Origin: Acanthaster planci
Taxonomy: Eukaryota; Echinodermata; Asteroidea; Valvatida; Acanthasteridae
Length of the DNA: 64,000 nucleotides
NCBI RefSeq assembly: GCF_001949145.1
Contig: NW_019091435.1
Span: forward strand, 260,684-324,683
Reading direction: 5' to 3'
A program made the position numbers and the translations under genes. Positions 24,936-37,419 of this stretch are shown here, piece after piece. The notes beneath the pieces are model-generated. The model worked only from the letters and a program-made list of their open reading frames with translations, ran no database searches and was not told where the DNA came from. How positions within the stretch are numbered: the stretch's first letter is position 1; each line of letters begins with the position of its first letter.

Positions 24936-27588
24936 AAGAAACTCAGGTTGTGTATGTAGAATAAATGCTTAACACTACAAGTGGATGCTTTCCAGTGATG
25001 CAATACTAGAAAACATCAACTCCCATCCACTGTAAAAATTCAATTGCCATTTGCACACAAGTGTGTCAACACTTGGGAGATTTTCTGAATCTTGTCTTTG
25101 TCTCAGGCTACATCTGTAACCCTGAGACAACTTGCAGATCTTCGTAATGTTGAATTATTTGACTGCAGTACATGCAGTTAAATCTTGGGGTTAATGGCAT
25201 GCAGTTTGAAATCCCTCAACCAAAACATTACTGTTGTTAAGGTTATCGCAGAACCCTTCAAATTGCAAAGGATAAAAATCTATATAGCAGAGATTTGGAA
25301 ACCCCAAGATGTGTGCTGAGACAGGCAATGGTTTCGAACAGTGGAAAAAGAACCATACTGGACAACATCTTGACAGCTGGTGTCTGACTGATTGGCAATG
25401 AATCTGACAATATTGATTTCTCTTAACACTCATGGTGTACTTTTCCTCCTAGAAGAAAAAGACGACTGACGCCTCAGAGAGAAGCAGAGACTGCTATGCA
25501 TGGTCTTGGCAAATATGAAGCTGATTTGGTTAATGTATTTGTAGGTCACTAGATTCAAGCCTTTATGGTTTACTTCTTATACAATCCAATTCTTACCCTG
25601 TGCAGTCTGAAATATGTGCAACAATGGATCAGAAAACATCATCACAGCCAAAGGACAGCTTTCTTTGTATGTCTCCTTGTATTTGACAATAACTTTTTAA
25701 GAATAATTTTGGGATTTCCTGTTCAAATAATTAAACGAATAGTTCAAATAATTTCTGTACGTTTGTGTACAGCAATTTTTTAAAATAATTGCAAAGATAG
25801 ATGTACTTCCTGTGTATTTCCTTAAAGCTCATACAAAGATATTTACAAAAATATCCAAGAGACTAACACTTCTGACTGAAATACAAGCGTATAAGGTTAA
25901 TCCGTATACGCTATTACAAATTAACACTTGTAACAACACAACACAAAAGTCCTCAGTTTCTCTTTACAATAAATTTTATTTTTCTATATTTGAGATATAC
26001 ACTCAAAGTTTTTGTGGCCTTTTAATTCCCACACCACTGCAGACTGAACATCTGAAAGGAGTTGTTGACAAATGGGAACAAACATCAATGCAGATCCACG
26101 ACTTCAAGTCAAGTGCAATTGTTCTCATCCTTGACTTAATAGAGAGCAATATTTTATCAATAAAATTACTGTCGCAAGCATCATTAACAACATGGTTGCC
26201 AAGTTTCAACCCTCTCAATCAATAGGAAAACTACCTCTATCATCTGTGCATTTCTAATCTGCATTTCTAATGGGTCACCTCAAGACGAGCACAATGTGGA
26301 ACACACCCCAAGCACTCCTACATTGTAATTACAGTCCAAATTTCCCATAAATAAGTTACTGACCTGTTAATCTAATTAATTGAATATTCATGTGCAATGG
26401 CAATGCTGATGTGGCTACAGGCTTCAGCTGCAGCCACGTTAGACTAGCGACCTATCCTCATACATGTACATGAGGAAAGCATATACGTTTCTCACGTCAC
26501 TGCTTCTGAAATGGTATGGTTGAAATGCTTTGTAACTCACCATTTCTTCATGTAGTAGTTCAAATGTTTTCCCAGAATAATCACAGACATCAATCACTTC
26601 TATTCACCACAAAATGCAGCATGTGCTTCATCCTTGCATTTAATACAATTAAAACAAACTAGCAACATTAACCCAAACAGGCCTCAAACCTTCATCCGGG
26701 CATTAGGACGGTTCAGATTCACGGTAAATTCTATTAATGTCACAGCATTTAAAGATGTGAACAATCCCATGTAGCGTATCATAGATACTATGATCTTGTA
26801 CAAAAACTGAAGGCCATTTAAAGTTGAGGGTATGGCTGGATTGCTAGCATGGATGGTATGGTTCCCTTAAGCTCTATTCACAGACCAATTCCCCTTCCCC
26901 AATCTTCACTTCAAATCCATCCCTTCTCACCTAAGGCTCTCTGTATCAACTCAACCAGCACTGCCTGTGTGTATCACTGTATGGATATTGCCCCCTGCCA
27001 GCAATCCTCTGCTTGAGCAATGGATGTGCTATCAATGATCCAGTCAAGCGGTCGCTGAACCCACATCATCTCTACTTACCCCTATGGCCAAATGGCACAA
27101 ATACAACTGCATCTTAGGCTTTTTCACAATAAAAAGAGCAGATTTTTGCTCGCTGGAACAAGTACAGTTTTTGAAACAATACTAGCAATGACATAACTTT
27201 CAGGAAAGAGACAGTTCATAAAATGCACCAGTCCTAATACCATTCCAAATTCTGTATCACTGTCAGTTGTAGCTGCATGATCCGAAGGGAGGGGGTGATG
27301 AAGAACAATTGCAAACCTATACAACAGACAAGATACATGTTGATATAATATACAAATATGGCCGGTGATATACAATATCTGAATGAATCTCAATGGCCCC
27401 ACTTGTGATTAGGCAAAGACAACTTTGTACCAATGCTAAAACCACACTGAACTTAAGAAAGAAAACAGAACTTCTATTCTGAATCTTAAAGGAAATCTAT
27501 TCCAGACTTACAAAAATCATTTATTCACATTTTTATTCCATTCAAATGAGCCATTTTTGGCCTCACACTGTTTGTACAGTGACAACTG
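24936..27588. other. Intron-like DNA with no recognised gene
   Basis: The longest frame is 137 codons on plus (25812-26225), with a non-ATG start region in AT-rich DNA and no motif. The part 26030-26225 has mixed composition with Hox/Pbx-like ATTTTATCAATAAAATTAC and Nkx-like TCAAGTG words and could be a conserved element; this is weak. There is a 13-bp tandem repeat around GCATTTCTAATCT at about 26245-26270. Confidence 0.4.
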
Positions 27589-27609
27589 ATGACATCATCA
27601 TGATGTCAT
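27589..27609. repeat. 21-bp inverted repeat
   Basis: The arms ATGACATCA and TGATGTCAT are separated by TCA, a perfect 9-bp stem. It lies 55 bp before the Tc1/mariner-type element. Confidence 0.85.
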
Positions 27610-27663
27610 TGTTGGAGTTCCTACATATGCCAGTTGGGCATTCCAGTGCATGCAGTTGATGTA

Positions 27664-27996
27664 CAGTCACTTGTAAAAGTTTAAGACCACCTGGAATTTT
27701 ATTGGTATTTCTGTCACTGGGCCTGCATTACACTGTCTCACTGAATGACTACTTAACATGATTTCACAGTGGTGCATAACATCAGCGTAGTGCTATACCC
27801 ATTTAAATGAAATTTTTTGCAAAGACAGGTTTAGCATGACATTTAGTCTAAGTCAGAAATAAAGGAGGGTACACTAAATATTAGACTATTAACATTTCAA
27901 ATCATGAAAATGTAGTTAAATAGCTGTTTAACCAAGATACTTTTTTTCAGGTTAATGCATATTGTATGGGTGGTCCTAAACTTGTGAAAATGACTG
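27664..27996. mobile_element. Tc1/mariner-type MITE (non-autonomous DNA transposon)
   Basis: 333 bp, bounded by TA on both sides (27662-27663 and 27997-27998), the target duplication made by Tc1/mariner transposases. The left end reads CAGTCACTTGTAAAAGTTTA then AGACCACC. The right end, reverse complemented, reads CAGTCATTTTCACAAGTTTA then GGACCACC. These are inverted ends of about 30 bp with a few mismatches, and CAGT followed by AAGTTT...GACCACC is typical of Tc1-like ends. There is no transposase frame inside, so it was moved by a transposase made elsewhere. The divergence of the ends suggests an old insertion. Confidence 0.85.
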
Positions 27997-28190
27997 TATG
28001 GCAAAAAATATTAATACATGCATGCAGGGTTGGCCCTGGACTCACATGCACTAAACGGGGCTGGAGTGATGGTGCTTTGTTTTCAGTTGACCGTTTCCTT
28101 TTTTGACACACCAAATTGGCCTATTTATAGTTTTTGGTTGGAATTGATGCATGTAAATATTGGCAAACTGTTTGTGGAGCTTTAATGTTC

Positions 28191-28210
28191 AAATAAATAA
28201 ATAAATAAAA
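28191..28210. repeat. (TAAA)n microsatellite
   Basis: A short pure run of AAAT/TAAA units, about five copies. Confidence 0.85.
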
Positions 28211-31200
28211 AACAAACATCACAAAGTCAGACTTAAATTTCTGACTCAGACCCTAAGGTCTATACTCTATCATCAGAGCATGGTCTAAGAAATAAAAATG
28301 CTAACAAAGCACCGAGTCAAAATGCATACACAGTGCAGCTAAATACAACAGGATTTGCTTTATTTACACAACTTGTTGAGGGGATCCTTGTATCAGACAT
28401 TAGGCCTTCAGTAATGACCATTTTGAGGGTTGTGTCTGTGACAATAACTACTGTCACAATAAAAGTTTTACAACAGCTTTCTTGATGAGTTCCATTTTTT
28501 AGTCATGCATAAATTTGCCCATGGCCTTCAGTACCATGGCTGAAAGTGCAATGCCCTTTAATAATGATGTGCTATTAACTCAAAAGTCTCAAAAATTTAT
28601 CAATAGTATGGGTAAATGGATACGGAAAAGATCCCAGGTAGCGACAAGAGAGGGCACTATACATCCCAAGGAGTGAGTAAGCAAAGTGCATGTGCAATAT
28701 GGTGCAGACTCCATGCAAACTAGGTAGGGAAAATGTGTACAAAACAATGGCATTCAGATGTCAGCTGGGCCCCTGTCTCCATGAAGAAGTTCTTGTGGAC
28801 AGCAGGGAACTAGTCCATTCAATGATCATAACTTAGCTGTGAAGTTATCCTTGGGGGCTGATGAATTCATGCATACACATCCTTCAACTTTGGGTTATTT
28901 TGTTGACCTTCATTCACTTTATAAAACCCCTATGCTAAAATTGTTCATGATCAATAAACCACAAATTCCAAGAGCATTGATCCAGAGACAAGATCATTTT
29001 CCAAGCTACCAGTGCACATATACATATACCCAGGGTAATGATTTGACAAATACCCCGAAATCTAGTCAGGCTTGCTCTGCACTTTAATCTTCAAGTAGGT
29101 CCTATTCCCAAGAGCATTAGTGCCTGGCTGCATGGAGTGTTAGCTGGTTATGGTAACATCTCTCATGTAGTTATGACAGTTGAAATGAAGCATTGCCAGC
29201 GCTATGCCAACACTGCCATTCCTTACACATTGAGGTTAGAGAGGGACACAGCCTACATGATGACAGCACCTACCAACAGCTGCTGGGGCTCACACTACCA
29301 AAATAGACCACATGCACTTTCCCCATTCCTCGTGTGCTGTTGGACAGTGCAGCCTTCATTCCCTATACACGTATGTTGATCAGCTGTGCAGGGATTCTGT
29401 GTATAGGAGAAACAGGGGCAAAAGGAATTCCGGAGGACAAGAGCAAGACCAGAGCACCTACTAAATCACTTGCACCAAGCTGATATATTTCTCAAGGTTT
29501 GGAAACCCTGAAGCATTGATGCATATTTCCCCCCTTTGCTATGCAACACATGTTGCCAGGCAATGACAGAAACGTCTAGCTTTTCCTCCCTTGTAACTCA
29601 ACCCCACTGCCACAGGTATTTTCCACACTGTGCAAAAACAGATTGAGTGTTGCTGTAGCTGCGGCCAAGTTCAATCTTTTGGCAATATTTCTTAACACTG
29701 AGCAAGTGTCAGCCACCAAATCTTCCAAGAGTCTGCCCGCTGGATTAGAGTTTCGGGTAGTGGTGGTAGATGGCAAAAAGGTTTTACCTTTAGCCAGAGG
29801 GATATCTGATAAATTCGCCATTTGGACATCCAAATTTATACCAAATGCCAATTTTACACCTAATTAAGAGCAAAAAAATTCAGCAATTAGGTTATTTTAT
29901 TTTTTAAGATCAGGGCAATTAATACAACATCCTCTTTTTCATAGTGATTAAAACTCTGGAAAGCAACTATGCACCTACTGAGAGTCCAAGTCAAGTCTCA
30001 GAGGACTTTTCCTCTTATGTTATGGAATGTTCTACCTTTTTCATGCCTTAAAGCACTGTAAACAACACCTATACACAACACTTTACTAGAAATGGTGCCT
30101 TGGAGATTGAAAGACACACCAGGAAATGGGCTTGATGGTAGTCAACAAATCAATCAACAGAAACATTTGCATGTTAGCAGTATCCCATGTTACTGGGGGT
30201 GAAGGTGGAACAAAATTTGGTTGTAACAGTGCAGACATGGAGGGAAGATTTAGAGCCATGATTGATTGTTACATAACAGAGTCAGTGTCAACTGCTTCCC
30301 ACAATTCAATGCATACTTCTGATGATTTGATCCCTCTAATGACCCAGTAGTAGAGATTTTGTCAAGTGGTTCCTTGGCACTCACTTCACAAATGAACTAA
30401 GTGTCAGTTAACACAAAAATCAAGTCTTAACTGAACTATTAAAAAATGTAATTCTTTGAGAACACTGCAAACTTTAATCATTCGTTTTAATAATTTCATT
30501 CATTATTGCCAACAACAGGTGCAATCATGTGACATCAAGCCTACACTCACTGTGAGGATATTATGCAAAGCAAGATATATGTACGAGCTGTGCACATCCA
30601 ATTTGTCACACAAGGTCACACATAGGGAATGAATCCCTTAGTCTAATTGAGCAACTTAAGATTGAGACTTTTTCCTTCATAGAAATGGATTATTTTCAAT
30701 GGTCTCTATCATGTTTCAAAGATAAGAACAACATTTTGAATACTTTAATATCCTTCTATTGAAATGTACTATACAGCTTGTGACCATAGTGGCCGAGATA
30801 CCAACATAAGGGAAGGCTGAATTGTTCAAGTCCCCTCCCCAACGCCCCTACTATTGTCATCTGATCCGACACCCAACAGGTAAGAGTCGATACTTCTCAA
30901 AAAAGAAATTCCTGCTTTCTCTGTTGTGCATACATGAGCCATTCATTGCTGCAACCCATGGCCTATATTCATGCCTACCCTTGGCTACTGAGCCCAGAGA
31001 AAGTTGACAAACCTGTGTATTATGGCCAGATAAGAATAAGCCAGCCTCTGTGAGGGCTGAAAGGCAGTGATCCAGTTAGGCAGAGAGCTAGCTGTGGTAT
31101 GTCAACATCCCAGTGATTCACTTGAACCCACTGCTGGATAAGAAGCCAGTGGGCTGTTTGTTTAAGTCTGAGACTGGACACAGGTACACAAGCCCAGTGC

Positions 31201-32309
31201 ACTTTTCCCCTAAAGCTTAAAGTAACAGGCACTGACAAGCTATGAGACTGAACAGAGCCAGGCTTAATCCTTCCTTACAGGCTTTTGCTCTATGGTTCAC
31301 AGTCCCTGCTTTGATCAACCCAAAGAACAAGTCCTCTTGGTTCCAGGCAAGATGCCAGCAAGGTAGGCCTAATTCTGTGGATATCTAAGATTCATGACCA
31401 CCAACCATTAGTCCATAATGAAGTCTGGCATGAACAAGAGAGGGAGCCCTGTTACTTAACAACAAAGCCAACAATGTTGCCACACACTAGTTGTCACAAC
31501 GGCACCTTGCACACACAACTAATTTTCATCAGAATGTGTACAAGTCCATCAGTCTTCACAGGGTCAATGGCAGGAACAGCTTCCAACTGCTACCCGTCTT
31601 TCTCCATGTCACCACTTATGGGGAGGTGATTGCACGTACATGTACATGTGTACATCCTCCATATGCCATGATCGTATTGGACAATGCACATGCACATTCA
31701 CACTCATGCCCCCAAAAATCATGACAAAACATTTGTACACTGAGTACTCAATGAGGTAGCCCAATCTCTGTCCGAAAAACAACATACCGGGAAAGTTTCT
31801 GTGCTTGCAGCAAAGTCAGAGAGAACAAACAGGTCTTTAAAAGTTAAATAACACTGACATTTCACTTTCAAACAAGCTGCATTCCGAGCAACAGAGACAT
31901 GCCATCCCCAATAAAGTAAGAGTACAATTCTTAAGCTTTCCACAGTCCTTGAATGGACAGAGTGAGCACATCAGCCCTGCCTTAGGTAATTGCTCCTTCC
32001 TGACCTTTGGAGAATCTCATTAAGATCTCAAAGTATCTTTTGTGGAATTGCTGATGAAGGTTGTCAGACATTCAGCATGGCAAACAACACAGACACAGTG
32101 GACAAAATCTCAGCGAATGGTGAAGGAAATTCAATGAATTACTCCTTGCTTTGCTAGCAGTGATTTGGCTGGTGATTCCAATGCCCACTGAGGACAAAGC
32201 TTTGGTTAGAAGATTTTTTCCCCCTTTTAAGGTTTAACTGTGGCTTTGGTGGAATGTGGAACTGCCAGATAAGCTTAGTAGGAGTTGCTGATAGTAAATA
32301 TAGATCGAC
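28211..32309. other. Intron-like DNA with no recognised gene
   Basis: Short chance frames only. The stretch 29640-29870 is open in two opposing frames (91 codons minus, 74 plus) and contains GCCATTTGGACATCC and CCTAATTAAGAGC words. It could be a conserved noncoding element, but no protein family is recognised. ACATGT clusters lie at about 31634-31652. Confidence 0.4.
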
Positions 32310-32771
32310 CAGTGTTGTAACGAGTCACTAAATTTGGTGACTCGAGTCGAGTCATTTTAACACTTTGAATCCTGTCGAGTCGAGTGATTAGGTCAAGAAG
32401 TCGAGTCACTTTATTTAGTCGAGTCAAGTACCAAGTTCGAGTCAATTTGAGTTACAAATTTTTGAACAAAATACAATAAAAACACCATTACATGTAAGCC
32501 ATTTTGGGGTATTTTTATTTTCATTTGGACATATTGAAAATAAAGGGTGATAGGTATCAAGCCAACTATAATTTCGCTTTAAATTTTTTCGAGACTCGAG
32601 TCTTATAAGCTTGTACTCGAGTCAAGTCTCCAAGAGAGATTCGAGTTGAGTCATTTGGTCGCAGAAAATGGAGTAAAGCCATTTACCCATTGGAAATCGA
32701 GTCGAGTTGGGTCGACAAAAATTGTGACTCCAGTCAGACTCAAGTCATTGACTCGAGTCATTGTAACTCTG
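32310..32771. mobile_element. hAT-like non-autonomous element rich in GACTCGAGTC
   Basis: The left end CAGTGTTGTAACGAGTC and the reverse complement of the right end CAGAGTTACAATGACTC match at 12 of 17 positions. The CAG(T/A)G start is typical of hAT superfamily ends. The interior carries many copies of GAGTC and its palindrome GACTCGAGTC, concentrated near both ends, like the sub-terminal transposase-binding repeats of hAT elements. The flanking octamers (AGATCGAC and CAGTCTAC) are only partly alike, so the 8-bp target duplication is decayed or absent. There is no transposase frame. Confidence 0.7.
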
Positions 32772-32869
32772 CAGTCTACATGTATTGTTGCATCTCCTGA
32801 CAAAATAAAGGAACATGTAAGCTATCAATAATTGGTAAGTATTGAGAAACTAGTCATAAATAATAAACG

Positions 32870-33250
32870 GATTGAAACAGTACAATTAACAACGAGACGA
32901 ATGTTGCGTGTGTCGGTTGACAAACACTGAGCTAGTGTTTTGGAAAACTCTTTTGGTTTGATGAAAAGGTGGTTGGAACGGGCAGGAATCGAACAGCTGT
33001 TGTTGAGTTTGCAATTCAAATTTCTACGGGACCAATACCCTCCTTGCTACAGTAGAGCATAACAATACATGCTCCCACGCTTTCCCCGCCATGTGTTTGG
33101 CCTTTTGCTAGCTCTGCACAATGTAGTGCACATAGTACAGGCAGATATGCGTCCACGCACACAATAGCCAACGCACAGTATGCAAATGGGATTTTTGAGT
33201 TTGTAAATACTGTAAGAGGGGATTTTGTCGTCGGCGCTTCATCTGTGTGA
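32870..33250. promoter_or_regulatory. CpG-rich islet beside the hAT-like element
   Basis: About 17 CpG sites lie in 380 bp (AACGAGACGAATG, GCGTCCACGCACAC, GTCGTCGGCGC). A minus-strand frame of 86 codons (33016-33276) has a moderately hydrophobic middle but no recognisable domain. Possibly a regulatory element or an unrecognised exon. Confidence 0.2.
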
Positions 33251-35032
33251 AGAAGTACACCAGTCATGCACCTCATGCAGTTACCTTCAATGTTTCAGCT
33301 ATCATCTAATGGATAATTCACTCTTCAATCTTTTGCGGTTGATTTTTTACCGAATTTTTAAGAATAAAAGGGCTTTTTATCATAACTTCCGAAAAGCTTT
33401 ACACATGTATTAACTGGGTAAAGATAATCATCCACATCATTTTTCAGATGACTCCAACAAATTTCGCTACAGACATCTATTCAAAATTCATTTTTCAAAT
33501 TTGTCAACTTGTTGCTGGGAGGCGTAAGCCAATTATGTGACGTCATCAGTAGTTTATCCCTGGTCCTTTCCACAAGTAACAAATGCAGCAGAATTTAAAT
33601 TGGTCGTAACCTGCATGTTGGTTCCCCCAAATGTGTCACTACACACAATCCATAGCTTGAATGTCCTCAAAATAACATTACTAATAAAAACGATACAAAA
33701 GAAAGGAAATTTAAGCAAACTGGATAAATGAATTGGTAGAAATCACCAGGACCACCACAACCACAGAATTAACAGCTCCAGTTGGGTTACTGAAACTAAC
33801 ACCCTTCTTAAGAAATATTTGGAAGGGGAAAAAAGGCATATGATTTACTTTGCCAAGGACAAACCATGGACAAACATAGCATGCGTAGCTTTCAAAGAAA
33901 GCCAAGGCATTTTATCAAATTGCAAGAAATGGAACAGCATTACATATTTAGGGGTATAGTGTCAACTCAAACACTTGTATGTTATCACCTTGGACACAGC
34001 TAGATACCCCAATTAGATATAACTGGAGAGTTTAGTTTCACAACGTGTTCCAGTATTGCTGTAAAAATCCAGCCTCTTCAAGCCTACAGACACGCATAGC
34101 TCTCAACATGCTGACAGCTAATGTAATATACAGCCATGCCTTCACTCTCGTTGGCCGGGTTCACTGTTAATACAAAGCGGCAACTCCAAAGGAATATGAC
34201 AGACTAAACTATGCCACAAGCAACACACCTAATACCATGGTAGGCTCCAGTGCTCAGGCATATCAGATAACGCCACTCATAACCTTTCCCAAATTAAAGT
34301 GATTACAATTGAGGGGGAAGGGCTGGGGAGATTCTTGCGATGACCGGCTGAAATTAAAACCCTGCCAGAATGGCAAATTGAGTTATGGAATGTGCGCTTA
34401 AGACCCTAGGTATGCCATTCAGTTAAAACTTTAAAGGTTAACTTACGCCATTGCTCAATTCCAACGACATTGCCAGGAATTGATCAATTCCTTTCAATTG
34501 TCTTTTTATGGAGTAATGACACCATTTATTTACGAGAGCAGATCAACCCTACCCACTAATAAAATGAAGGATTAATTTCAAATGCCTTTGTTGACAACAG
34601 TGACCTTGTGTGGCACTGGAATTTCTTTCCAGATGCCAGATACTATCAATATTTCGATAAATGTATTTATTGTAGGGGATATTATTACATATTGCAAGGG
34701 CCTGGCTTAATTCTGGAAGAGGACGGATTGTTAAATCTGTTGTCACCCAGAATTCATTCAGCTGACATGCAGGTCACATCTTACCCAATCAGACGCCATT
34801 TATTAACCCATACTACCTAGGCCCTTACTGCATAGAATGCATCATCGATCCCTCTAAATCTTGCAAAATCCTCCTTGAAATGAAACCTATTCTTTTTATT
34901 GGCTTCCAAGCAGATGGTGGGTTGGTGAAATCATTCAATAATTCAATCCTAGGAACAGTAATACTGAAATCATTCTTAATAATCAGGTTGGAGCCTCAGA
35001 CCTCCTGCATCTACCTCCAGTTTGCTTTAGCC
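33251..35032. other. Unassigned DNA with no recognised gene
   Basis: Mixed composition. A TGACGTCATCA site lies at 33538-33548. Parts of 33800-34900 have runs of short plus-strand frames that vaguely suggest a decayed retroelement tail, but no reverse transcriptase motif could be placed. Confidence 0.35.
33538..33545. promoter_or_regulatory. CRE-like TGACGTCA
   Basis: An exact CREB/ATF palindrome followed by TCA, the same eleven bases as at 55128. Confidence 0.25.
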
Positions 35033-35319
35033 TGGGCCCAATTTCTCGGCACTGCTTAGTGGTTAGTGCATGATTTTATGCTTACAGACACTCCACGTAT
35101 TTCATGGAGACCGTAAGCAGTAAGTAAAGCATGCTTACCTCAGAGGGAAAATTGCTTAAACTTAGTAACGTAACGATAGAAATCTCTATATGCACTCAAC
35201 TGTTTGCACAACCATGCCAAACTCCACCATGAAATAGTGCTTAAGGTAAGCAAATATTTCTGCTAAAGTTAGCATGACGTTTTTGACAACTGTTAAGCAG
35301 CCCAGTGAAATGGTCACCA
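35033..35319. mobile_element. MITE-like element with long imperfect inverted ends
   Basis: The left end TGGGCCCAATTTCTCGGCAC then TGCTTAGTGGTTAG pairs with the reverse complement of the right end, TGGTGACCATTTCACTGGGC then TGCTTAACAGTTG. The similarity continues inwards to ATGCTTAC/ATGCTAAC, giving inverted ends of roughly 55 bp. The interior has further inverted GCTTAC/GTAAGC and CTCCA/TGGAG pairs. There is no transposase frame and no clear target-site duplication. The superfamily is not determined. Confidence 0.65.
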
Positions 35320-35588
35320 TTTGATTTGTATTTTGGATCTCAAGAGTCTAAGCCGATTGGCCAGCCATTTTGGTGGTGTGTTAAGGGAACACAGAGGGAG
35401 TACCACTGTCACATGTAGACCATCTAATAAATGTTAAAAGGCATAACTAAGGCATGTAAGCTTTTTATTCCTTTTTTCTCTCTTTTTAATAACCATCAAC
35501 GTTCACTGCATCAACAGTTTTTCTGAGAATTCTGTCAGTTCTATCATTTCTTCTAGAGTTTAAAATAGGCCTAAGCTTTTAATCCCTT

Positions 35589-35706
35589 AAAATCTCCCCC
35601 CCCCAAACAAAATTTAAACGATCTTTGGCAATGACCAAAAACCTCCCTGTGCGCCATGTGTCTTTTTGTAATATTTTGGGGTTTTTTTGGGGGGGGGGAA
35701 ATTTTG
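35589..35706. repeat. Inverted poly-C/poly-G pair
   Basis: The left arm AAAATCTCCCCCCCC (about 35589-35607) and the reverse complement of the right arm AAAATTTCCCCCCCC (about 35683-35706) can form a stem with a loop of about 75 bases. A small foldback element or low-complexity DNA. Confidence 0.5.
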
Positions 35707-36232
35707 CAAATCACAGCATTAATATTTGGAATGAAATAAGATGACAGCTTTCCTTCCAAAAAAGTTGGAATACAACAATGACATGGTAATGATGAGAAAA
35801 GAAAAAACAGATGCATTCAGAAACTGAAATAAAGTGAGACACAACTGGAATACTTTGTTACTTTTAATTTACATGTACCACAAGTTATTAAATTAGATCA
35901 GATTTCTATTTGAAGACGTATTTCCAATGCCTTGATTGAGCAATCAAAAAACCAATGTCCCTGACGCAAGGTGGGACAACATCTTTGGAAACTGCATGTA
36001 TTTGATTGCAGTACACACTGCTACAGGGCAATTCCATGAAAAAGTGTCAGAGACCCCAAACCTTCCAGTTAACTTCATGCAAATAAATTTGATATAATTT
36101 GAATGAGTATTGTCAAACTAATTTGTTTGTAAGTCTTAAACAGTTTCACATGGGCCCACTGTGAGCACTTGTATAGGCCTACTTGTAGCTAAGCACGCTT
36201 TAAAAATAAGTTTCAAGCAATTTGTGCGTGGG

Positions 36233-36451
36233 NNNNNNNNNNNNNNNNNNNNNNNNNNNNNNNNNNNNNNNNNNNNNNNNNNNNNNNNNNNNNNNNNNNN
36301 NNNNNNNNNNNNNNNNNNNNNNNNNNNNNNNNNNNNNNNNNNNNNNNNNNNNNNNNNNNNNNNNNNNNNNNNNNNNNNNNNNNNNNNNNNNNNNNNNNNN
36401 NNNNNNNNNNNNNNNNNNNNNNNNNNNNNNNNNNNNNNNNNNNNNNNNNNN
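36233..36451. other. Assembly gap (N run)
   Basis: 219 N in unremarkable flanking sequence. The open frames that cross it are artefacts of the N. Confidence 0.99.
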
Positions 36452-37247
36452 TGTGAAGTTCATCAATACTTGCAAGATACTTAAAGAGATACACATTTAT
36501 AATATCCATGTGAATGTTTCCACAAGCTTTCACACAACACAAAGTACACAGTGTAATGAATACACATCAGTTTAGACTAAGGGCAAAACCCATTGTTAAA
36601 ACATCCCCACTTGAAGTACATAATTATTTGGAAATTGCTTGAGCAACTTTGCTATGTTCAAACAGAACTGCAGTGATCTAGACTCAGTTAGGTGGAAGTT
36701 TGCTTTACTCCACAGAAAGGTGATACCATACCCCAATATTTCCATAACTTCCTGTCATTTGGAAGTTGAAGTGTTCAATACTTCCCTATCCTGTACTGAA
36801 ATGTGTCAAACTGTGCTTGCCTTAAAAATACATATACCTATGACACAAATGTCTTTGTCTACAGCTTCTCACATGAAGTGCATGCCTCCCAAGTAAAGAA
36901 GGGTACTTTCCCATATTTTGCACCTGTCCATTCTTCAGATGTTGTTCACTGATTGCTATAATAACTTCCTCAATGCCACCATACATGTATTTGCAGCTGG
37001 CATTCAGTATGTCCATGAAAGCCACACTCTGTCATCACATGGTCACACTCTGTGCTACTGAGTTCTTGGAGGTTATGTGGGTCTGTAGGTACAGACTTGA
37101 TTTCAAGTCATTAATTGACTAAGGTTTTTGTTTGTTTGGCATAGCACTGACTGGGTCCACCTTGTGGTGGACAGATATCACACAGCGTATTGGGTTCACT
37201 CGCGCAATGGATGTTTTTCCTAGCCCCAATATGAGTGGTCTGACGAG
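36452..37247. other. Intron-like DNA with no recognised gene
   Basis: Short frames only. The last 110 bases (from about 37140: GACTGGGTCCACC, TTGTGGTGGACAG) may be part of the repeat that follows, but have no second copy in the window. Confidence 0.4.
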
Positions 37248-37419
37248 TCCTAGCGGTTGACAAAACCGCTTTGCAATGTGATTACAATGGTGGTTGTTAT
37301 AGGAATGGATGAACCAAGTCATGTCACTATAAAATGACTTTATATCAAATTTACTTAATAAGGCACCGGGGAGAAGTTTGTAATCCATGCATTCTAATAG
37401 TTGCTTATCTTTCACACCA
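37248..37419. repeat. Interspersed repeat family 2, copy 1
   Basis: Starts TCCTAGC(G/A)GTTGACAAAA and ends TTGCTTATCTTTCACACCA. It shares with 40556-40727 an identical block beginning GGTTGTTATAGGAATGGATG and an identical final 60 or so bases beginning AATAAGGCACCGGGGAGAAG, in the same orientation. There is no coding domain. An unclassified mobile repeat or a dispersed duplication. Confidence 0.85.

Noticed and set aside
24154-24972. Open frames of 160-270 codons on both strands across 24150-24970
   Set aside because: Created by a 24-bp (multiple of three) minisatellite plus an N run that cannot contain stops.
32940-33020. tRNA-like B box on minus (GTTCGATTCC) followed by CCAACCACC
   Set aside because: No A box at the right distance, and the T-arm and acceptor stems do not pair. 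Not a tRNA gene.
33016-33276. 86-codon minus frame with hydrophobic middle, as an exon
   Set aside because: No family resemblance and no convincing splice pair. Kept only as a CpG islet.
33800-34900. Possible second decayed retroelement (LINE 3' part)
   Set aside because: Broken frames gave only vague resemblance. No catalytic or conserved reverse transcriptase box could be placed.
36161-36575. Four open frames of about 100-117 codons at the second gap
   Set aside because: Most of each frame is N. No protein signal in the real flanks.
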